Origin: an uncultured Bacteroidota bacterium
GTDB lineage: Bacteria; Bacteroidota; Bacteroidia; Chitinophagales; Chitinophagaceae
Length of the DNA stretch: 6,503 bases
NCBI GenBank assembly: GCA_903835145.1
Contig: CAILMA010000074.1
Span: 1 to 6,503, forward strand
Direction: 5' to 3'
Part shown: piece by piece, positions 5,991-6,503 of the stretch
How the letters are laid out: each line of letters begins with the position of its first letter
Position numbering within the stretch: the first letter of the stretch is position 1
Made by a program: the position numbers and the translations under genes
Notes under the pieces: model-generated
The model's database searches: none
The model's input: the letters and a program-made list of their open reading frames with translations, nothing else
Told to the model about the DNA's origin: nothing

Positions 5991-6503
5991 TTAATTTACC
6001 TGCACAATCAGAAACTTGAGGTACTGTGTCGTTGGCACATTCCAGAGTATCGGGTGGTCCGATGCCTGTGTCTGCCAGCTTACCTGCCTCAGTGAGCGAT
6101 GCGCATCCTTAGCCGCCATCGCAATCGTTTTCAGGAAAAGTTCCGGAGAAACGAGGTTAGTACAAGAAGCCGTAACCAGGAAGCCACCCGGCTTCGTAAG
6201 CTTCATACCGCGAAGGTTTATTTCCTTATAGCCTGTCACTGCCTTTTCAATATTTTCCCGGCTCTTGGTAAAGGCAGGTGGGTCCAGTATCACCACATCA
6301 TGCCGCTCGCCTTCCTTCACTTTGGCTTTTAGCACGTCAAAAGCATTCACCGCTTCGAACGAACAAATATTCTCGTATCCGTTCAGTAATGCATTATTGC
6401 GGGCTGCCGCCACTGCGTTTTCTGATATATCAAGCCCCAGTACTTTTTTCGCACCGTAGTGTGCTGCATGTATAGAGAAGGTACCTGTGTAGCAAAACGC
6501 CTC
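5991..6503 (-). CDS. rlmI: Class I SAM-dependent rRNA methyltransferase, RlmI-like, partial (C-terminal part)
   Basis: The 170 visible residues are the C-terminal catalytic part; the frame stays open to the window edge and the start lies beyond it. Visible motifs are the SAM-binding motif I FCYTGTFSIHAA (residues 3-14 of the visible part), the motif II acidic residue in GLDIS (Asp25), catalytic-loop DPPAF (from 74) in VVILDPPAFTKSRENI, and TASCTN with Cys114, which corresponds to the catalytic cysteine in the FSCS motif of E. coli RlmI. The end (ASDHPIL, QYLKFLIVQVN) also aligns with the RlmI C terminus. RlmI makes 5-methylcytosine in 23S rRNA (C1962 in E. coli). About 220 N-terminal residues, including the expected PUA domain, are outside the window. 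A GTG at 6413 should not be used as the start because the SAM motifs lie upstream of it. A terminator follows the stop. The family is firm; exact target nucleotide is inferred. Confidence 0.9.
   Translation of the reverse strand, partial: EAFCYTGTFSIHAAHYGAKKVLGLDISENAVAAARNNALLNGYENICSFEAVNAFDVLKAKVKEGERHDVVILDPPAFTKSRENIEKAVTGYKEINLRGMKLTKPGGFLVTASCTNLVSPELFLKTIAMAAKDAHRSLRQVSWQTQASDHPILWNVPTTQYLKFLIVQVN

Noticed and set aside
1..6503. Search for mobile elements, CRISPR arrays, tRNA/rRNA genes and defence genes
   Set aside because: No transposase or integrase motif, no regularly spaced repeat, no tRNA-like cloverleaf and no defence-associated domain was seen on either strand.

Overview
The window reads as an ordinary chromosomal stretch of a Bacteroidota bacterium, probably a Chitinophagales/Chitinophagaceae-type member. 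Three things point there. The first gene ends in a type IX secretion (T9SS) type A sorting domain. A very acidic DUF2795 small protein of the kind common in this phylum is present. Several genes are preceded by the Bacteroidota -7 promoter motif TAnnTTTG, in AT-rich leaders without Shine-Dalgarno sequences. The order-level guess is inference.

Layout: (1) 1-108 is AT-rich and non-coding. (2) 109-1647 (+) is a repeat-built, probably beta-propeller, T9SS cargo protein. Its reading frame is open from 109, but the first usable start codon is at 319, in the middle of a repeat, and no signal peptide is visible, so the 5' end looks lost or rearranged. (3) 1720-2388 (-) is a LolD-type ABC ATPase. (4) A 191-bp divergent intergenic region leads to a 73-aa DUF2795 protein (2580-2801, +) with its own promoter box and a strong terminator. 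(5) 2922-3596 (+) is a secreted, probably outer-membrane beta-barrel protein of unknown role. (6) 3714-4937 (+) is a four-helix LolC/LolE-type ABC permease beginning with TTG. (7) 4968-5912 (+) is a FemAB/GNAT-like acyltransferase 30 bp behind the permease. (8) 5991-6503 (-) is the C-terminal part of an RlmI-type rRNA methyltransferase that runs off the right edge, with its own terminator.

How the genes fit together: much of the window concerns the cell envelope (secreted propeller, OM barrel, lipoprotein-release-type ATPase and permease). The ATPase and the permease are the two kinds of subunit needed for a LolCDE-like exporter. Here they are on opposite strands, 1.3 kb apart, so a partnership is plausible but not shown. 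The permease and the acyltransferase probably share a transcript.

I found no mobile element, CRISPR array, tRNA or defence locus, and no convincing new system. The two points most worth checking are the missing 5' end of the T9SS cargo gene and the permease promoter, whose -7 box lies only 5 nt before the TTG start.
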